A stretch of 64,000 bases of DNA from Prorocentrum cordatum (GCA_963575745.1 CAUYUJ010016706.1:55001-119000), one strand, 5' to 3'. Counted from the first letter of the stretch, positions 18,860-30,299 are shown. The notes: generated by a model not told the origin, from the letters alone. Program-made: numbers and translations.

Positions 18860-20420
18860 AAGTGGGCAGCACACAGAAGAAGCCATTATGAGACATCTTG
18901 GGATATCTTGAGCCATCTTGGAGGTCATCTTGGGCTCTTCCAGGCGCTCTTGGAATCATCTTATTCAGTGCTCCCCCTAAGAGGCCAACATGTGGCTAAA
19001 ACCTTCGTGGAATCAATGATTTGGCATTCTCGCCGAGGCCTCTTGGAGCATCTTGTGTGCCTCTGGGGGGTCTCGGGGCCTCCTGGGTGCTTCTTGGGGC
19101 CATCTTGGAGGAGATCGATCAAACAAGAGGGGAGCATTAATTAGCGTCCCCCCCCAGGAGGCCACAATGGGGCCAACACCCTAGTAAAGCCAATGATTTT
19201 GGCTTCCTCGCCGAGGCCGTTTTGGCATTCTCGCCGAGGCCCTTAGGAGCATCTTGGATACCTCTAGGGGGTCTCTTGGGGCCTCTTGGGGGTCTCTTGG
19301 GGGCCTCCTGGGGGCCTCTTGCGGGCCTCTTGGGGCCATCTTGGGGCCATCCTGGGACCTCTTGGGACCTCCTTGGCGCTTCTTGGGGCTATCCTGAAGG
19401 AAATCGGTCAAACAAGAGGGGAGCATTAATTAGCGCCCCCCCCCCTGGAGGCCAAAATGGGGCAAACACCCTAGTAACACCAATGATTTTGGCTTCCTCG
19501 CCGAGGCCGTTTTGGCATTCTCGCCGAGGCCCCTAGGAGCATCTTGGATACCTCTGGGGGGTCTCTTGGGGCCTCTTGGGGGTCTCTTGGGGGCCTCCTG
19601 GGGGCCTCTTGGGGGCCTCTTGGGGCCATCTTGGGGCCATCCTGGGACCTCTTGGGACCTCCTTGGCGCTTCTTGGGGCTATCCTGAAGGAAATCGGTCA
19701 AACAAGAGGGGAGCATTAATTAGCGCCCCCCCCCCTGGAGGCCAAAATGGGGCAAACACCCTAGTAACACCAATGATTTTGGCTTCCTCGCCGAGGCCGT
19801 TTTGGCATTCTCGCCGAGGCCCCTAGGAGCATCTTGGATACCTCTGGGGGGTCTCTTGGGGCCTCTTGGGGGTCTCTTGGGGGCCTCCTGGGGGCCTCTT
19901 GGGGGCCTCTTGGGGCCATCTTGGGGCCATCCTGGGACCTCTTGGGACCTCCTTGGCGCTTCTTGGGGCTATCCTGAAGGAAATCGATCAAACAAGAGGG
20001 GAGCATTAATTAGCGCCCCGCACCCCCCCCCCCCCCCCCCCCCCCTGGAGGCCAAAATGGGGCAAACAACCTAGTAAAGCCAATGATTTGGCTATTCCCG
20101 CCGAGGCCGTTTTGGCATTCTCGCCGAGACTCTTTTTTTTCTTTTTTTTTTTTTTTTCTTGGAGCATATTGGGGGTCTCTTGGGGCCTCTTGGGGGTCTC
20201 TTGGGGGCCTCCTGGGGGCATCTTGGGGGCATCTTGGGGCCATCTTGGGACCTCTTGGGGCCTCCTGGGCGCTTATTGGGGCCATCTTGAAAGAGATCTA
20301 TCAAAGAAGTGCGGAGCATTAATTAGGCTTGCCCCCCCAGGAGGCCAACATGGAGCCAAAACCCTTGTAACATCAATGATTTTGGCTTCCTCGCCGAGGC
20401 CGTTTTGGACGCCCTGACAC
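18860..20420. repeat. 290-bp tandem repeat array (five to six units)
   Basis: The marker GAGCATTAATTAG occurs at 19132, 19421, 19711, 20001 and 20314, giving periods of 289, 290, 290 and 313 bp. The three central units are nearly identical; the outer ones are diverged. Each unit has a C-rich run, TGGAGGCCAAAATGGGGC, two CGCCGAGGCC motifs, and a run of TTGGGGCCTC / TTGGGGGTCTC sub-repeats. The last unit has gained a poly(C) (about 20023-20045) and a poly(T) (about 20131-20158). Reading frames through it are non-genic. Confidence 0.95.
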
Positions 20421-20737
20421 CTCGCGGCCCTTCCCGTCCAGGTCCTCGGGGAGGGGGTAGGGGGAGGGGTAAACCCCTCCCCGAAGGGGAAGAAGGAGGG
20501 GTGGAAGAGGAAACGCCCTAAACCACCGACACCCAGAGGGCTGGTGGGATTAGTTCTAAGAGCGCTCAGCAATCCCCGACGATTCCCTAAGGATTCGCAC
20601 GATTCCTCAGGACCCTTGGGAATCCTTAGGAATCCTTGGGGACCCTAGCGACAATTTGAAACAGAACCATGTGGGTTCGTATTACCATTCTTGCACACGG
20701 ATGCTCGACAATCTTCCCGCGTGTAGGGTATCCAACG
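20421..20737. repeat. Flank of the 290-bp array with GGAATCCTTAGG-type motifs
   Basis: GGGGAGGGG-rich DNA, then at 20570-20650 a cluster of GATTCC, GGAATCC and CCTAGCG half-palindromes resembling the cluster at 18415-18560 on the other side of the array. No gene. Confidence 0.5.
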
Positions 20738-21142
20738 GCAGATTACCTTGTGGGCGCAACAAGCACCCAACAATACCCCGCATGGCGAACAATAGTGCTT
20801 ACATGACACGCGCGGCAACAACCGAACGAACTCACCACAACTACGGCGGGCTCGTACATCGCACGATCACATGCGCAAGACCCGTATACATACGACGAAG
20901 ACAGCGGCGAAGGCGACGCGCTTGGTCGATCGGGGACGTAGCGCGTGATGTTTCAGCCGTTTTGCAAACGAGCTCGTGCAGGGTCGCCCAGCAAGCACTG
21001 TCCGGTGGGAGAAGAAGCGCCCAGCAATACTCAGCACGGACATGCATAGTATGCAACGATTTGCACGCGCGGCAACCACCGAACAAACGCCGCACAACGC
21101 TGGCGGGATGTTACTGCGCACGTCATTTGCGCGGACCCCATG
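20738..21142. repeat. Diverged direct duplication, about 257-bp period
   Basis: GCGCGGCAACAACCGAACGA at about 20811 recurs as GCGCGGCAACCACCGAACAA at about 21068, with similar flanks on both sides (AAGCACCCAACAATACCCCG and AAGCGCCCAGCAATACTCAG; GCGCAAGACCC and GCGCGGACCCC). The two units are adjacent. No coding potential is recognised. Confidence 0.65.
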
Positions 21143-21781
21143 TGAGGAGGGCGAGGAGGGAGAGCGAGGAGTAGGGCAAGGAGGGGAGGGGCGAGAAAGG
21201 CAGGGACGACTACTTTCAGCTCAAAGCAAAGGGAGGGAGGGCCATCATAAAGGACCCTTCTCGCTTACCCCTTTCCCCGCTCCCCCTGCTCGCCCCCCCT
21301 TGCTCCTCTTCATCCCTCTCGCCCAGGTCTCTTGGGTTCCTTCTTCGAGGAGGCCACCGCGGGGGGGAGGGCCCCCGATTTTCTTTTCGGGAACTAGGCC
21401 AGGCGGTGGCGTACGTGGCGGATCCCCGTCTGATCCAGTGCGCCACCTGCCTGGCCCCCAGCTCCCACACCCATCGAGCACGCACCTTGCGAAGCCGCGC
21501 GCCTTCCTCCGTCTCGTGCTCCTCCCTCCCCCGCTGCCCGCGCCGCCCCCCCCCCCCTCCCCGCCGCCAGGACCGCCTCTCCAGCTGCTCCCCCTCGAGC
21601 CCGTCCAGGGGCTCCAGCGGCTACACGCTGCCCGACCGGCGATGACCGCCGCGCCTTGCCGGCGACGAGCGCGGGGCGGAGCCACCGGCGCTCCCCCCCG
21701 CGGCCGCCCCGCCCTGGGCGGCGGCGCACCATCCACCCTGAGACCCCGGCGTTGCAGTGTGTGTTCGCACGGGGCCTCACG
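21143..21781. other. No gene recognised; GC- and pyrimidine-rich
   Basis: A GAGG-rich patch, then C-rich DNA (21260-21760) with proline/arginine-rich frames on both strands and no domain. Nothing else supported. Confidence 0.5.
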
Positions 21782-21985
21782 AGGGGAACGAGCAGTGACA
21801 TAAACATAAAAACATTCGGAGGTCCGCGCGGATTTCCCGGATCGGCGCTGGACCCCGTTGGCGGCGCCTCCGGCGCCGCCCTTTTGCGCGCCCCGCGCAC
21901 CAGGGAGGGGTGTCCAGCGCGGATCCAAGAAATCCGCGCGGACCTCAGAGTATCTATGTTGATGTAATTGTTCGTTCCCCTATTT
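21782..21985. mobile_element. MITE-like palindromic element, copy 1
   Basis: The two ends are inverted repeats of about 70 bp. The left arm begins GGGGAACGAGCAGTGACATA and the right arm, read in reverse, GGGGAACGAACAATTACATC. Both continue to GAGGTCCGCGCGGATTTC and GCGCTGGAC. A GC palindrome, GGCGGCGCC..CCGGCGCCGCC, forms the centre. It has no ORF, so it would be non-autonomous. No clear target-site duplication was found. Confidence 0.75.
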
Positions 21986-22319
21986 ACGGCAGGTTCACGC
22001 AGCGTTGGCGCGCCGGCGACGCCGGCGGCGGCGTTCCAGGTGGAACTCTGCGACGCGGGAGCACCGATGGACACAGTAACGCCACGGGACTCGATTGGAT
22101 TCAAGCTTGAATGATCGTGGCCGCGATTGGTTAAAGGTTGATGAATGGACGTGGTGCCAAATCCCTTCCGACGCCGCACGAACCTACCGAAGTTGCCCTG
22201 ATACGGCCGTTCTGAAACGTAGCACGTGCCGTGTTCAAAGCGTCCGCGTCAACAAGCTGCGTGTTGGCTCACAACGTGCTGGCTCAAGGTTTGGCGAACG
22301 TATCGCGTCCGGCCCACGG
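21986..22319. other. No gene recognised
   Basis: Mixed-composition DNA between the MITE and a GAT repeat. It includes partly repeated GTGTTGGCTCAC / CGTGCTGGCTCA. No frame with a recognisable product. Confidence 0.5.
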
Positions 22320-22430
22320 GGATGATGATGATGATAATGATGATGATGCTGATGCTGATGCTGAGGCTGATGATGATGATGATGATGATGATGCTGATGC
22401 TGATGCTGATGCTGATGCTGATGCTGATGC

Positions 22431-22484
<54 letters not shown>

Positions 22485-22603
22485 CGATGATGATGACGAT
22501 GACGATGACGATGACGATGAGGAGGAGGAGGAGGAGGAGGAGGAGGAGGAGGGGAGAGGAGGGAGAAGGAGGAGAAGGAGGACGAGGAGGAGGAGGAGGA
22601 GGA
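22320..22603. repeat. (GAT)n / (GATGCT)n then (GAG)n
   Basis: GAT and GATGCT to about 22520, then GAGGAG to 22603. Frames are poly-Asp, poly-Met or poly-His artefacts. Confidence 0.95.
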
Positions 22604-23212
22604 TGACACACACACACATGCACACAGTACACATTCACACATATATACATACAGACAGACAGACCGACTGACCGACCGACCGACAGACAGACAGACAGAC
22701 AGACATACATCCATACATACATACACAAAAAGACCACACACTCACCACACCACACACAACACATAAGCACACACACACACGCAAGCATGCACGCACGCAC
22801 ACACACATACACACACGTACGCACACACACACACAAACACACTACAGACACACACACACACACACACTCGCACTCACGCACGCACGCACGCACCCACGCA
22901 CATTCACACACACACGCACACTACACACACTAGACACAGTACACACACTACACACTACACACACTACACATACTGCACACCCTACAGACACACACACCAC
23001 ACACACACACACTACACACACTGCACACACAACACACACTACACACACTACACACACTACATACACTACACACACTACATACACTGCACATACGCACAGT
23101 ACACACCACCCACACACACACACACTACACACCACACACACACACACCACACGCACACACACACACACCACACACACAACACACACGCACACACACACAC
23201 ACACACACACAC
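22604..23212. repeat. (CA)n-rich microsatellite block with (GACA)n/(GACC)n
   Basis: Imperfect CACACA with CACTACA and GCACGCAC variants over 600 bp. A GACAGACA / GACCGACC tetranucleotide block lies at about 22650-22706. No gene. Confidence 0.95.
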
Positions 23213-23219
23213 TTTGTTT

Positions 23220-24680
23220 CCTCGTAGCAGTAGGGGTACTTTTTTTATTTTCCTTCCAGAGGAACTCAGGGGAGGGGCCCCTCTGGAGGTGTCCCGGGGT
23301 TGGTTTTTGGGGGGGGGCGCGTGTTGGGCCTTTCGGGCGGGCCTTCTTGGATGCCTCCCGGGGCGCGTTCGGGCCATCTTTGGAGCTCCTCTTGGGTCGT
23401 CGCTGTTGGGCCGTCTGACGCTGTCGGAGGCCGTCTTGGGGGCCTCTCGGGGCTGTCTTGGGGAGCTTTACGGCCGTCTTGGGACCCTTTCGGGGCCACC
23501 TTGGGTCCCTCGTGGGGGCTCTTGGTGCATTGTCTTGTGGCGATATTGGGGTCCTCTGGGGTTGCCTTGAACGCTCGGAATACAGAAACGGCAAGGGTCC
23601 GAGCATCAGTGACATGTGTATCATATGTTTGTGTCTCTTGAGGCCCGCCGGAGCACCTGAGGATATCTCTTGAGGCCTTCTTTGGGCGTCTCGGGGCCAG
23701 GGCTTCTTGGCCTCTTTGGTTGTCTTGAGGCCATCGTGGGTCGTCTCGGAGCCATCCTGGGCCATCTTGAAGGTATTCTCAGCCTACCGTGGGCTCACCG
23801 TGGACATCTTGGCCCGACGGGATGCTGACCATGGCCCTCTAGGGGGCCCTCTTGGAGCCATCTTGGACGGAACAGCCCACGAGTATCACCCTTTCCGCGC
23901 GGCTGGCGGGTTCCCCGATGGCTTGCATGCATCAGAGTGTGTGTCTTCATATGTATTGGGTTTCTAGGGCGGGCGGGATGTGAGCACCGCGCCAGTGTGT
24001 GGCACGTCCAGTATGTTGACATCTTCGCGCTCTTGTTGACTAAACCCAAAACTGTGTGATTCGAATACGAATTTCAATGCTAGAGAAAAAAGTTAGTATT
24101 AGGAGCATTTCTGTTTGGCGAAAAAGTTAAAAACCACAGCATGCCGATCACCACAGCAGGCTCCGGGGTCGGTGGAGCTGGTGGCCTTCGGCCCATCGCG
24201 TCACGGCGCTTGGGTGTAGACCAGAGGCCTGCTCGGGTGTTTTTGTTTTTTGTTTTTTTTTTGTTGTTGTTTTTCTTGTTTTGATTTTTTGTGTTGGGTT
24301 TGTTTGCTTTCTTTCATTTTTCTTTTGTTTCTGTTTTGTGTTTTTTGTTTTTTTGTTTGTTGTGTTGTGTGTCGTCTTTTTGTTTTTTTTGTTCTTTTTT
24401 TGTTTTGATTTGTTTTTGTCCGTTTGCTCTTGTCTGTTGGTTCTGTGCGCGGGTTCTCGAGGGATTATTGGACGGGCTTCTGGGGGACCCCTTTGGGTCC
24501 GTCTGTGTGCCTCTTGTCGGATGCGGCCGTCTCGTGGATCCCTCCTGAGGTGGAGGGGCCCCGACCAGTGGGAGTTCCCCCTCTGGGGGCCTTCTGGGGG
24601 CCTCCCGGGAGCCTCCTGGGACCCTCTTGTGGGGGCCTTGTGGAGGGATTTTGGGCCCCTTGGGCCGTGTTGGATGCTCT
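23220..24680. repeat. Diverged TTGGGGCCTC-type repeats with a T/G-rich insert
   Basis: 23330-23880 and 24470-24660 carry scattered GGGGGCCTCTCGGGG, CTTGGGGCC and GCCATCTTGG motifs like the sub-repeats of the 290-bp array, without a fixed period. 24240-24425 is a T-rich run with G (TTTTTGTTTTG). Frames here give Gly/Leu-rich peptides with no domain. Confidence 0.6.
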
Positions 24681-24771
24681 AAAGGCAAAAAAACGAATGT
24701 GCGCAACGCATGCAACAGTTCAATATTTTTCCATAGTTTTGGCCGGCCCCCAGGGCCTCCAAGACGGCCCG

Positions 24772-24962
24772 AGGAGGAGGAGGAGGAGGAGGAGGAGGAG
24801 GAGGGAGGGGGAGGGAGGAGGAGGAGGAGGAGGAGGAGAGGGGAGGAGGAGGGGAGGAGGCGGAGGGGGGGAGGAGGGAGAGAGGAGGAGGGGGATGAGG
24901 AGGAGGAGGAGGAGGAGGAGGAGAGGAGGAGGAGGAGGAGAAGGAAGAGGGAGGAGGAGGAA
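24772..24962. repeat. (GAG)n tract
   Basis: GAGGAG with GGGAGG interruptions; poly-Glu/Arg/Ser/Leu frames are artefacts. Confidence 0.95.
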
Positions 24963-25106
24963 ACGGTCCTTGAGGCTACGGCGGGTTCCCAAATTTTTCG
25001 AGCGCTCTTGGACTGCCCTGGGGGAAAACGCCGGGCCACGAGCCACACGCCGGAGGCTCTCAGTCCCCACAGCTGTAGGACTCTTTGGGCACTCCACTGC
25101 GATCAA

Positions 25107-25248
25107 GTCGGGCATGTCCCTCTACAGAAGGAGTATTCAACACAGTTGTCAGGGGGCGATTTTTGCGAGAAGTCTGTCAATGTTTGAATATTTTTGGCTA
25201 TTCTTTATTTTTCGTCCAAAATCCGCCTGTAGGGGGGACACGCCCGAC
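25107..25248. mobile_element. Short MITE-like element with 22-bp terminal inverted repeats
   Basis: The left end GTCGGGCATGTCCCTCTACA (from 25107) pairs with the right end, whose reverse complement begins GTCGGGCGTGTCCCCCCTAC (25227-25248). The termini match at about 19 of 21 positions. The 100-bp interior is AT-richer than its surroundings and has no ORF. It is unrelated to the 21782 family. Confidence 0.55.
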
Positions 25249-25464
25249 CTAACTCTACGGTAGGCTTGCGCCATGTCGGCGTGGCGGCGACACCTGCGCG
25301 GGCGATCAAGGCTGATCGCCGTCAGTGGCCTGCAGGGATCGGCCGATCTCCAGGGACCTGCGCTGTCGGCCGCGACCGCGCCAGGTGGAGCGATCCACGC
25401 CGCATCAGAAGCCACCGCCGGCGTCGTCACGACACGGACCTGCGGTACGTGCTCCAGACACCCC

Positions 25465-25640
25465 AGCGGATCGACGCCATGCTACGGAGATGAGAACACT
25501 TCTGCGCTGGACCCTTCTGGCGGCGCCTCCGGCACCGCCCCGGGCGCGCTCCGCGCGCCAGGGAGGGGGGCCCAGCGCCGACCCAGTGTCCACGCGGAGC
25601 TCCGAAAATTTATGCTGGTGCAGTTCTTGCTTCGCCCAGC
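25465..25640. mobile_element. MITE-like palindromic element, copy 2
   Basis: The centre (GCGCTGGACCCTTCTGGCGG, then CTCCGGCACCGCC and CCAGGGAGGGG) matches the centre of the 21782-21985 element. The right arm, read in reverse, starts GGGCGAAGCAAGAACTGCAC and reaches TTTTCGGAGCTCCGCG, matching the arms of copy 1. The left arm is eroded. Confidence 0.65.
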
Positions 25641-25930
25641 GCTGCTCCTGTACATCGGAAACTGGAGCATATACATTACCAGTGGTTGGCTGTTTTTCAA
25701 TCCCGGGATTTTTTGAGGGTCGGGGACGACGTCGGGGTGGTGTGGTGTATATTGTGTCCCCATATTCCCAGGGAAACAACAAATTTATACACCAGGGTCC
25801 CTTGCATACACCAGCATCCGCCTCCTTGTGCGAGTTTCAGTGCAGGGCCGGACAAAGCGTCGGTGTATAGAGTTCGGCTCCTTAGCATAGCGCCTGGCTG
25901 CGCCATCCCGCGGCAGGGCCGCCGTTGACG
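25641..25930. other. No gene recognised
   Basis: Mixed DNA between two palindromic elements; no domain in any frame and no repeat partner found. Confidence 0.4.
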
Positions 25931-26034
25931 TCGCGAGAGAGCGGCGCTGGGCGCGCTGTTTGAATCTCGAGGAGTCTTCTGGAGGAACGCCCCTTCGGCC
26001 AGTGTGGAGCACTGCGTGGGCGCCCCAGCGCTCT
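25931..26034. repeat. Inverted repeat, possible third palindromic element
   Basis: GAGAGCGGCGCTGGGCGCGC on the left pairs with GGGCGCCCCAGCGCTCTC on the right across about 65 bp. The GGCGCTGG core resembles the 21782 family, but the rest is too short to assign. Confidence 0.4.
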
Positions 26035-26282
26035 CGTCCTCCTCCTCCTCCTCTTTCTCCTCCCTCCCCTCGTTCTCCCCATCCTCCTCCGCCCACTCCC
26101 CCTCCACCTCAACACAAACGAACTCAACTCAGTGCACCGCTAGTGGGACGGCGTTGATGCCGAACCTCCTGGACAGGAAGGGGAGGATATTTGTCCTCCT
26201 CCTTCCTCCTCTTCCCCTTCCTCGCCCTCCTTCCCTCCTCCCCCTCGTCGTCCTCCTCCATTCCTTTTCCTCATTCCCTACC
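26035..26282. repeat. (CTC)n pyrimidine tract
   Basis: Two CTCCTC-rich blocks separated by about 60 bp of mixed sequence at 26110-26170. Confidence 0.85.
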
Positions 26283-26394
26283 TAGGCTCTGCCTAGAAGG
26301 GTTCTTACTGTCTATGCTTAAAAAGCCGGGCAGTGGATAACGCCCCGGGCGGTTCCCCCGGCATCCGCCCCGCGGTTCCCCCCAGTTACGTCTC

Positions 26395-26930
26395 CTTAGC
26401 TTAGCGTTGCTTATCTCATCTTAGCTGATCCTAGCTTAACTTAGCTTAGCCTAGCCTGGCCTAGCTTAGCTTAGCTTAGCCTAGCCTAGCCTAGCTGACC
26501 TTAGCTCAACTTGGCTTAGCTCAGCGTAGCATAGCATAGCGCAGGGCAGCATTAGCATAGCATAGCATAGCATAGCATAGCGCAGCGCAGCATAGCATAG
26601 CGCAGCATAGCATAGCATTGGCATAGTATAGCATAGCATAGCATAGCATAGCGCAGCATAGCATATCATAGCATAGCTTAGCTTAGCATAGCTCAGCGCA
26701 GCATAGCATAGCATAGCATAGCATAGCATAGCACATCATAGCATAGCATGGCGCAGCATAGCCTAGCATAGCATAGCGCAGCATAGCATAACATAGCATG
26801 GCATAGCGCAGCATATCATAGCGTAGCATAACATAGCATAGCATAGCGCAGCATAGCGCAGCATAGCATAGCATAGCATAGCCTAACATAGCATAGCATA
26901 GCGCAGCATAGCATAGCATAACACTAGCAA
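26395..26930. repeat. (TAGCA)n pentanucleotide repeat
   Basis: About 100 units of AGCAT / AGCTT / AGCCT / AGCGC, purest from 26525 onward. On the minus strand it reads in a repeating Met-Leu-Cys-Tyr-Ala pattern because five codons span three units, but this is a consequence of the period, not evidence of a gene. Confidence 0.95.
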
Positions 26931-27192
26931 CTATTATTATTACTACTACTGCTACTACGTATACTACTACCACTACTAGTAGTACTAGTACTAGTACTAC
27001 TACTACTACTACTACTGAGAGGTGAGGCACTACTACTACTACTATACTAGGACTCACTGTCTAACTACTACTAACTACTACTACTACTACTACTACCACT
27101 ACTACTACTACTAACGAACTACTAAACTACTACTACTACTACTACTCTTAACTAACTACTACTAACTAACTACTACTACTACTACTACTATG

Positions 27193-27265
<73 letters not shown>

Positions 27266-27315
27266 GACTACTACTACTACTACTACTACGACTACTACTA
27301 CGCTACTACTAACTC

Positions 27316-27382
<67 letters not shown>

Positions 27383-27388
27383 GACTAC
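26931..27388. repeat. (CTA)n microsatellite
   Basis: ACTACTACT with AACTA and ACGACT interruptions. Similar blocks recur at 29896-30277 and 31721-32262. Confidence 0.95.
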
Positions 27389-27558
27389 TGGTCTCGTGCA
27401 CCACATCACCACGGCTCAACCGCCTTGGGCAGGGCGTCCTTGTGGCTGCCTCATTTCCAGTATGTAGCGAACACCTCTTCTGGGTGAAAAGGCGGGTCTG
27501 ACGCGCATGCAGCGGCGGGCGCTTATCCGAGGGCAGCTGGCCCCTACGGCCCAAAGTA

Positions 27559-27790
27559 AGGCGACGGCGGCGGCGCAGCAGCACGCGGGGCGACCCCAGT
27601 ACCGCCATCGAGGCCAACTAGCGCAAGTAGGCGCGAGAGGAGGCCAGGATGGCAAGCCAAAATGGCTGGGCGCCCAGCGGCGTCGCGGCGGCGCACGGGG
27701 CGACCCCGGCGCCGTCAGCGAGGCCCACGAGCGCAAGTCGGCGTGAGAGGAGGCCAGGATGGCAAGCCAATTGGCAAGCCAGAGTGGCTA
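27559..27790. repeat. Tandem duplication, 110-bp period
   Basis: AGGCCAGGATGGCAAGCCAA occurs at 27641 and 27751, and GCGCAAGT(A/C)GGCG at 27621 and 27731; the upstream GGGGCGACCCC motif repeats too. A third partial GGCAAGCCAGA follows. It lies downstream of the minus-strand gene at 28033-29878. 27389-27558 and 27791-28032 hold no feature I can support. Confidence 0.75.
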
Positions 27791-28032
27791 GGCGCACAGT
27801 TGGCCGTGCGAAGAGCGGAGGCTTAAGCACCAGGGCCCGCGGCGCGAGGGGGGCGCCACTGTGGGCATACCCGCGCTCGCTGGCAAGGCGGCGTTGCTAA
27901 AGCTGGGGCGTAAGCGAGCCTACAGGTTCAGCATCCTTGAGAGTGGCAGGCTCGGGATCTTAGCATGGACTCACGTAGCCTCCCCGAGGGCTTAGAAGTA
28001 TTCGATGCTGGGGGCCTGCAGAGTTTAATCAC

Positions 28033-29878
28033 TCAGGCGGACTGGCCTGTTCCTTTCGCAATGGCTGCAAAGACCTGCGACGGCAGCGCTTGCACTTCTC
28101 CCCCGAGGTCGCCACTGCCGCCCGCCTGCCCTGAGGGCCCAAAGATCTGGCGCTCCAGGTCCTCACCGAGGGCCACGTTCAGGGCAGCAACATTAGGGAT
28201 CTGCTGCGGGAGCGGGTTCGTCGGCGGCGGCGGCACCACAGGGGGCGCCGTCGGCGGCGGCGGCGGCGGGGCCATGATGGCCGCTGGCGGGGCCCCAGCA
28301 GGCGGTGGTGGCGGGTCCTGGCTGCCACGGGCCACGCCAGCTGGAGGGGCACTGGCGGTGCGGACGGGAGTGGCACGCGGGGCGACCCCAGTACCACCCC
28401 CGCCGCCCGTCAGGCTGCCCTCCCGAAGGTTGTGGCGGCGTTCGTAGAGCGCCAGTTCCTCGTACGCGGTCGCCAGGCGCTGCCTCTTGGCCTTATTCCG
28501 CTGCTTCTTGGTATAGCCCGCCCACTCTGGATCGTTCAGCCCCCAGGCAACCTGCGAGTGCAGGTCGGTCCACTTGAACTCGGGCAGGCTGTCCCAGGAT
28601 AGCCCCTCCATTAGCACGTAGTGGCCCTCCCACTGCGGCTGCTGCGGAGCGTAGCGCTTGAAGACGGTGCCCACCGCCAACGGCTCGACCTTGGGCAGGT
28701 GCTTCAGGAGGTCCACCGCGCTGAGCACCGCTACCCCCTCCTTCTTGAGCTTGTCGTAGCGCAGCAGGGCCTTCAAGTCGCGGATGTCCTCCTCGGGGAA
28801 GTCCGCGTGCATGTGGTACGCACGAGGCGGGTTCTGTTCTTCCTCTATCATCTCGATGCAGACGCCGTAGGAGGTCGCGTAGCGCGCACCACAGTGGCAG
28901 TACCAGCGCTGGCCCGTCTCCCCCGCCGCCTCCTGCGCGCAGGTGAGCAGCTGCGTCCAGCGATCCGAGCGGATCACCGAGCAGCATCCCTTGGGATTGT
29001 CCCAGGTCTTGTTGGCCGAGCACTTGTAGTACATGTTGAACGTGAAGCCCTTGCCACGGTAGAGCTGGTCCGTGTAGTCGCCCATCCGTCGGTAGGCCTC
29101 CTGCGCCATGGCGTTGCCCTGGCACTCCTCCTTCCAGGCACGTTTATGTCCCAGGTGTGCGTCCGCGACCCCCGAGGCTTCCAGGAGGCCCTTCTTCAGC
29201 CTTCCCACATCATCCTCTGCCTCCGCATTCAGCGCGTCGAGCCACTTCTGGACCCCGTCCTGCGCCTCTGCGCCCTTCACCATGTCCTCTTTCTTCTCCA
29301 GGATGGGTCCCAGGCCTCCCAGCACGTGGGCGCGCATGGTCTCGAATTTGAGGACACCATCGGCCCGCGCCGTGCGCTTCAGCGATTTCTTGGAGAGGCC
29401 TAGCCGCAGCAGGGGCTCGATATCCGCGACCTCCTCCACAGTCTTGGCGTTGGCCAGCTGATGCTCCTGGCCCTCGACGTTGTTGTCGAGCGGGGGGTCG
29501 CTATCATCACCACGGGGAGGGTCTGCGGCGCCAGGTCCATCCTCGAGGGGTGGAGGTGGCGCGCGGGGCGGCCCCGGCACCACCTCCACCGCCATCGGGC
29601 GCCGACCTCCTGCGCCACCGTCTCCGCGGCCGGAGGGGCGCCCACGCTCTCGGGAGCGATGCCCACCCCGACGCCTTCCGTCGCCCTCCGCAGGGTAGCA
29701 AGCCGTCGTCGGAGAGCGCGTAACCCACGAGCACGTCCATGCCCTCCTTGATGCGGTCGAAGCTCGCGCGGAACTTCGCCACGCGCTTGGCGGCGTGGTC
29801 GATGGAGCCAGCACCCTTGTTCTGGCGCGCTGCGCGCGTCACGGCCTCGTGCTCGGTGATGTTTTGCGCCGCCGCCAC
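28033..29878 (-). CDS. Cysteine-rich protein of unknown function
   Basis: The likely start is ATG 29878 (MAAAQNITEHEAVTRAARQN, continuing through a helical segment to GYALSDDGLLPC). The frame must change near 29690, by intron, indel or assembly error, to join the long frame that runs to a TGA at 28033. Features in order: a low-complexity Arg/Pro/Gly stretch; charged helices (KTVEEVADIEPLLRLGLSKK and KAWKEECQG-like segments); a probable metal-binding region with YYKCSANKTWDNPKGCCSV, LLTCAQEAAGE and RWYCHCGARYATSYGVC; WEGHYVLMEGLSWDSLPEFK; and a Pro/Ala-rich tail ending GTGQSA. I do not recognise the family. Complex, non-repetitive composition over 500 residues argues for a real gene. Flanking CTA repeats and tandem arrays give no functional hint. 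Confidence 0.6.
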
Positions 29879-29895
29879 GCAGTGCGAGCACGCCG

Positions 29896-30277
<382 letters not shown>

Positions 30278-30299
30278 ACTAGTAGGGGTGCACCTGGTC

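Noticed and set aside
22260-22300. Dinoflagellate spliced-leader relic near GCTGGCTCAAGG
   Set aside because: Only the last few bases of the leader match; the upstream part is absent.
26481-27057. Met-Leu-Cys-Tyr-Ala repeat protein
   Set aside because: Produced by the pentanucleotide period of the TAGCA array.
28621-29461. Plus-strand frames opposite the unknown gene
   Set aside because: No domain and a repetitive Ala/Arg/Ser composition, while the minus strand has the complex Cys-rich protein.
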